Source: Kangiellaceae bacterium (GTDB lineage Bacteria; Pseudomonadota; Gammaproteobacteria; Enterobacterales; Kangiellaceae). From it: a DNA stretch of 8,311 nucleotides. Positions 5,417-8,311 of the stretch are shown in pieces (positions within the stretch are counted from its first letter, which is position 1; each line of letters starts with the position of its first letter). Where the stretch lies: the NCBI GenBank assembly GCA_030590405.1, contig JAUUYO010000154.1:1-8311 (forward strand), given 5' to 3'. The translations under genes and the position numbers were made by a program. A model generated the notes under the pieces. The model ran no database searches. It had not been told where the DNA came from and worked only from the letters and a program-made list of their open reading frames with translations.

Positions 5417-6503
5417 GGGTGAAATAATCCTGAATAAAACCATTTCTGTGAAAACATCCCACAATCAAGGACTTAATATTAACCTGTTAAGCACTGCGCT
5501 GGTGTTACTTGATAACCAATATCAAATCCTGCAACTTAACCCCGCTGCCGAACAACTACTTGGCTTTTCTAACCGCCAACTTGAAAACGAAACTTTTTTC
5601 GAACTGATCAAAGGTGATTTATCGCCATCGGTGCTTAGCCCTTTCAGAGAACAGGAGCAATCCGGTTTTATCGAAGATGTTGAATTAAGAGTGGCGACAG
5701 GCATTATTCGCACCAACCTGATGGTGACTCCTTGTCAATTGTTCACCAGTGATGATTTATTGCTGGAATTACAAACCAGCGCCCACCAGCAAAACATTCG
5801 CAAAGATCTCCAGATACAGCAACAAAGTCGAGTGAGCGAAAATTTGATCCGAAATCTGGCCCACGAAATAAAAAACCCTTTGGGTGGTATAAAAGGTGCC
5901 GCCCAACTTTTAGAAAGAAAATTACCCAATGATTTTTCTGACAAATATTCACAAATCATTATTCGAGAAGCCGATCGACTAGGCGCATTGGTCGATCGTT
6001 TATTAATGCCAGCCAAGCTTGAAACACCTCAATTAATTAATCCGCACTTAATCATTGAGCAAGCGCTTGAAATCGTTTTGCTCCAATTTCCCACTGGGAT
6101 CGACGTTGTCAAAGATTATGATCCAAGTTTGCCTAATATCACTGTCTCGCAAAATCAAATTCAGCAAGCATTACTCAATTTAATTAAAAATGCCGCAGAG
6201 GCGCTCAATCCCCAAGACATACATAATGACACCGGCAAACTAACCATCAAAACTCGAATGCTCCATCAGCATACCATTGGCCAAATTCAATATCGGCAAG
6301 TACTCAGGATCGATATCAAAGATAATGGCGTTGGAATACCCAATGAGCTTGTGAACGATATATTTTTCCCAACCATTAGCGGTAAACAATCCAGTGGCTT
6401 AGGTTTAAGTATTGCGCAGAGTTTAGTGCAACGACATAAAGGAATTATCGAGCTGGATCAAAAACCAAACACGACTTGTTTTGCCCTGTATTTACCAGTC
6501 TAA
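5412..6503 (+). CDS. ntrB: Nitrogen regulation sensor histidine kinase NtrB (NRII)
   Basis: NtrB is a soluble kinase/phosphatase that phosphorylates NtrC under nitrogen limitation; PII protein switches it to phosphatase. The order is N-terminal PAS (about 20-125, with LNPAAEQLLGFS), HisKA and HATPase_c. Counted from ATG 5412, the phosphorylated histidine is H151 in NLAHEIKNPLGGIKGAAQLL, the N box is NLIKNAAEAL (256-265), G1 is DNGVGIP (304-310) and G2 is SSGLGLSIAQ (327-336). There are no membrane segments, as expected. The start is uncertain: ATG 5412 gives 363 residues, GTG 5448 gives 351 (closest to E. coli's 349), and GTG 5388 lies inside the NtrC operator. None has a clear Shine-Dalgarno. 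ntrC follows after 57 bp, making an ntrBC operon. glnA, the usual upstream partner, is absent. Confidence 0.96.
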   Translation: MLGEIILNKTISVKTSHNQGLNINLLSTALVLLDNQYQILQLNPAAEQLLGFSNRQLENETFFELIKGDLSPSVLSPFREQEQSGFIEDVELRVATGIIRTNLMVTPCQLFTSDDLLLELQTSAHQQNIRKDLQIQQQSRVSENLIRNLAHEIKNPLGGIKGAAQLLERKLPNDFSDKYSQIIIREADRLGALVDRLLMPAKLETPQLINPHLIIEQALEIVLLQFPTGIDVVKDYDPSLPNITVSQNQIQQALLNLIKNAAEALNPQDIHNDTGKLTIKTRMLHQHTIGQIQYRQVLRIDIKDNGVGIPNELVNDIFFPTISGKQSSGLGLSIAQSLVQRHKGIIELDQKPNTTCFALYLPV

Positions 6504-6520
6504 ATATTTACCGGTCTAAA
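6489..6520. repeat. 16-bp tandem duplication spanning the ntrB stop codon
   Basis: TATTTACCAGTCTAAA (6489-6504) is followed by TATTTACCGGTCTAAA (6505-6520), 15 of 16 bases identical. The first copy encodes the last NtrB residues (YLPV) and the TAA stop; the second lies in the ntrB-ntrC gap and is not translated in frame. It lengthens the gap between the two genes. Confidence 0.95.
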
Positions 6521-6560
6521 TAAAATTGTCCAACAGAAGTTCATAAACCTGAGAAATATT

Positions 6561-7949
6561 ATGGAAACTGATTTCAAAAATAAAAAAGTCTTACTAGTCG
6601 ATGATGACGACAGTATCCGTTGGGTACTAAATGAAACTTTAGAAGATCTCGGACTGCAAGTTACCCAGACCAGTGCCGCCGATGAAGCAATCCAGTTCTT
6701 GCAAAACCAATCCTTTGACTTACTCATTTCTGATGTCAGAATGCCGGGAAAATCAGGCATCGAACTACTCAATCATTGCCAACAAAAATATCCTGATCTA
6801 CCAGTGGTGATTATGACCGCCCATTCAGATTTGGATAGTGCGGTCACCGCTTATACCAAAGGTGCATTTGAATACCTGCCGAAACCTTTTGATCTGGATG
6901 AGGTAAACGAAATTGTTGAGCGCGCACTGACTCCCAAACAAAAAGAGATTAGCAGTCCAGAAAAAAAACCCAGCAACAAATTTTCAATCATCGGTGAAGC
7001 GCCGAGTATGCAGAATTTGTATCGCGCTATCGGCCGTTTATCAAATTCCCATGTCAGTGTTCTAATCAAAGGAGAATCAGGCACGGGTAAAGAATTAGTT
7101 GCCCATGCTCTGCATCAACACAGCCCAAGAAAAGACAAGCCTTTTATCGCATTAAATATGGCAGCCATTCCCAAAGATTTAATTGAGTCTGAATTATTTG
7201 GCCACGAAAAAGGCGCTTTTACCGGCGCATCGGGTCGCTCACTTGGTCGCTTTGAACAAGCCGATGGCGGCACACTTTTTCTTGATGAAATTGGCGACAT
7301 GCCGCTGGAAACCCAAACCCGATTATTGCGGGTTTTATCGGAAGGTACTTTTTATCGAATCGGTTCCATTCATCCGATTTCAGTCAATGTTCGGATAGTC
7401 GCTGCCACCCATCAAAATTTGCTTGCCAAAGTAGAGCAAGGCGAATTTAGAGAAGATCTTTATCATCGACTCAATGTGATCCCACTTGAATTGCCACCAT
7501 TGCGCGAACGCGCCGAAGACATTCCGTTGTTATGTGATTTTTTCCTGAGTAAAATTGCCGATGAACTAGACGAAGCAAAAATTCAAATTTCTAAACTGGC
7601 GTTGGATAAGATGAAACGATTTGACTGGCCCGGAAATGTTCGCCAGTTGGAAAATACTTGCCGCTGGTTATCCGTGATGGCAAATAGTCAATTTATCACT
7701 CCGGCAGATCTGCCCAAGGAATTATCTAATGCAAGTATCAAGATTTCTGATGAACAGTGGCAAAAATTATTATCCAATCAGATTAAAAATCAATTTAGCG
7801 ATGGCGATAAAAATATTTTAATTACCATCCAGAAAGACATCGAACAGCTATTGATCAAGACTGCGCTAGAAGTTTCTGCCGGAAAAAAAGCCGAAGCCGC
7901 TAGTTATTTGGGATGGGGAAGAAACACCTTAACTCGAAAACAAAAATAA
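6561..7949 (+). CDS. ntrC: Nitrogen regulation response regulator NtrC (NRI), sigma54 activator
   Basis: NtrC is the partner of NtrB: phosphorylated, it assembles as an ATPase ring and opens sigma54 promoters of nitrogen assimilation genes. Domains of the 462 residues: receiver (1-125; acidic DDDD 14-17, phosphorylation site D58, T86, K108), AAA+ domain (about 142-380) and a Fis-type helix-turn-helix (about 425-462). The AAA+ part has Walker A GESGTGKE (171-178), the sigma54-contacting GAFTGA loop (218-223), Walker B GGTLFLDEIGDM (236-247), the arginine segment REDLYHRLN (297-305) and WPGNVRQLEN (356-365). All functional motifs are intact. The C-terminus ends at GWGRNTLTRKQK, about five residues before E. 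coli NtrC ends (469 aa), in an A-rich run. GAGAA 6 nt before the ATG is a fair ribosome binding site. It is the second gene of the ntrBC operon. Confidence 0.98.
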   Translation: METDFKNKKVLLVDDDDSIRWVLNETLEDLGLQVTQTSAADEAIQFLQNQSFDLLISDVRMPGKSGIELLNHCQQKYPDLPVVIMTAHSDLDSAVTAYTKGAFEYLPKPFDLDEVNEIVERALTPKQKEISSPEKKPSNKFSIIGEAPSMQNLYRAIGRLSNSHVSVLIKGESGTGKELVAHALHQHSPRKDKPFIALNMAAIPKDLIESELFGHEKGAFTGASGRSLGRFEQADGGTLFLDEIGDMPLETQTRLLRVLSEGTFYRIGSIHPISVNVRIVAATHQNLLAKVEQGEFREDLYHRLNVIPLELPPLRERAEDIPLLCDFFLSKIADELDEAKIQISKLALDKMKRFDWPGNVRQLENTCRWLSVMANSQFITPADLPKELSNASIKISDEQWQKLLSNQIKNQFSDGDKNILITIQKDIEQLLIKTALEVSAGKKAEAASYLGWGRNTLTRKQK

Positions 7950-8240
7950 AAAATAGCCTGGCCGCATTTCCTATGAACATGAAATAAATACCAAACTTTA
8001 TCCTGTTAAATGACAATTATATAGATTATTTATTAGCTCGGAGCTTTCTGGTTAGACCAATTAGTTATTATCTGCCTGAATAGTTAAATGATAAATAATA
8101 ACAAAAAACTTTTATATTCAGCCGCTTATAACATCATTTAAGTTCAACAAAAAATCCTTGCTCGGGCCTGAAGACCAGCAAATCTACAGCTGACAAAGTA
8201 TATTCCAATTAACAAATGAGTCTGAAAGAAGTGGAGTCAT
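7950..8240. other. Intergenic region after ntrC, no gene recognised
   Basis: This AT-rich stretch has stop codons in all frames and no convincing small gene. The only palindrome is a short AGCTC/GAGCT at about 8035-8045, without a T-run that would make it a clear terminator. A weak TTGCT/AGCAA pairing lies near 8157-8181. Termination of ntrBC is probably here, but I cannot place it. Confidence 0.5.
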
Positions 8241-8311
8241 TTAAGCCATATTTCTATCGGGTTCAAAGATCTGATTAAATAATTTCCTTCGTTCTTTTTG
8301 AAGTAATTCTG
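8241..8311 (-). CDS. Possible 3' end of a minus-strand gene (partial, uncertain)
   Basis: On the minus strand one frame is open from the right edge for 22 codons to TAA at 8241-8243, ending in ELLQKERRKL... and ...FEPDRNMA. The charged helical look suits a protein end. A second frame is open for a similar length to TGA, so the case is weak. If real, the gene converges on ntrBC. No family can be assigned from so few residues. Confidence 0.25.
   Translation of the reverse strand, partial: ELLQKERRKLFNQIFEPDRNMA

Overview
The window looks like chromosomal DNA of a low-GC (roughly 40%) gammaproteobacterium, probably aquatic or marine. PhoB, PhoR, SerA, NtrB and NtrC all align by memory over nearly their whole length with the E. 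coli proteins, but the gene order is not enterobacterial. I cannot name the genus. No RNA gene, CRISPR array, complete insertion sequence or prophage is visible.

Left part, minus strand (1-3504). From right to left: a PhoB-type Pho box with a -10 element, phoB, phoR 11 bp later, a 184-bp intergenic stretch with a 13-bp tandem repeat, and the N-terminal part of a methyl-accepting chemotaxis protein with a helical-bimodular (HBM) sensor. That receptor gene runs off the left edge. Just after its HAMP domain the sequence stops resembling a chemoreceptor in every frame.

Middle, plus strand (3505-5327). A small stand-alone acyl carrier protein, of the kind usually found in exosortase/PEP-CTERM loci, lies divergent from phoB. 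It is followed by serA, encoding full-length D-3-phosphoglycerate dehydrogenase with its serine-sensing ACT domain.

Right part, plus strand (5328-8311). An NtrC-type operator lies inside a 10-bp inverted repeat in front of ntrB and ntrC, the nitrogen two-component system. The usual glnA neighbour is absent; serA stands in its place. About 290 bp after ntrC hold no recognisable gene, and the last 71 bp may carry the end of a minus-strand gene.

The genes therefore cover phosphate sensing (PhoR to PhoB, probably self-activating through the Pho box), serine synthesis, nitrogen sensing (NtrB to NtrC, probably self-regulating) and chemotaxis. I do not see a new multi-gene system. The most unusual feature is a set of short tandem duplications (13-16 bp) at gene edges. 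One of them frameshifts the end of phoR and replaces a stop codon that would otherwise end the protein near the usual PhoR length.
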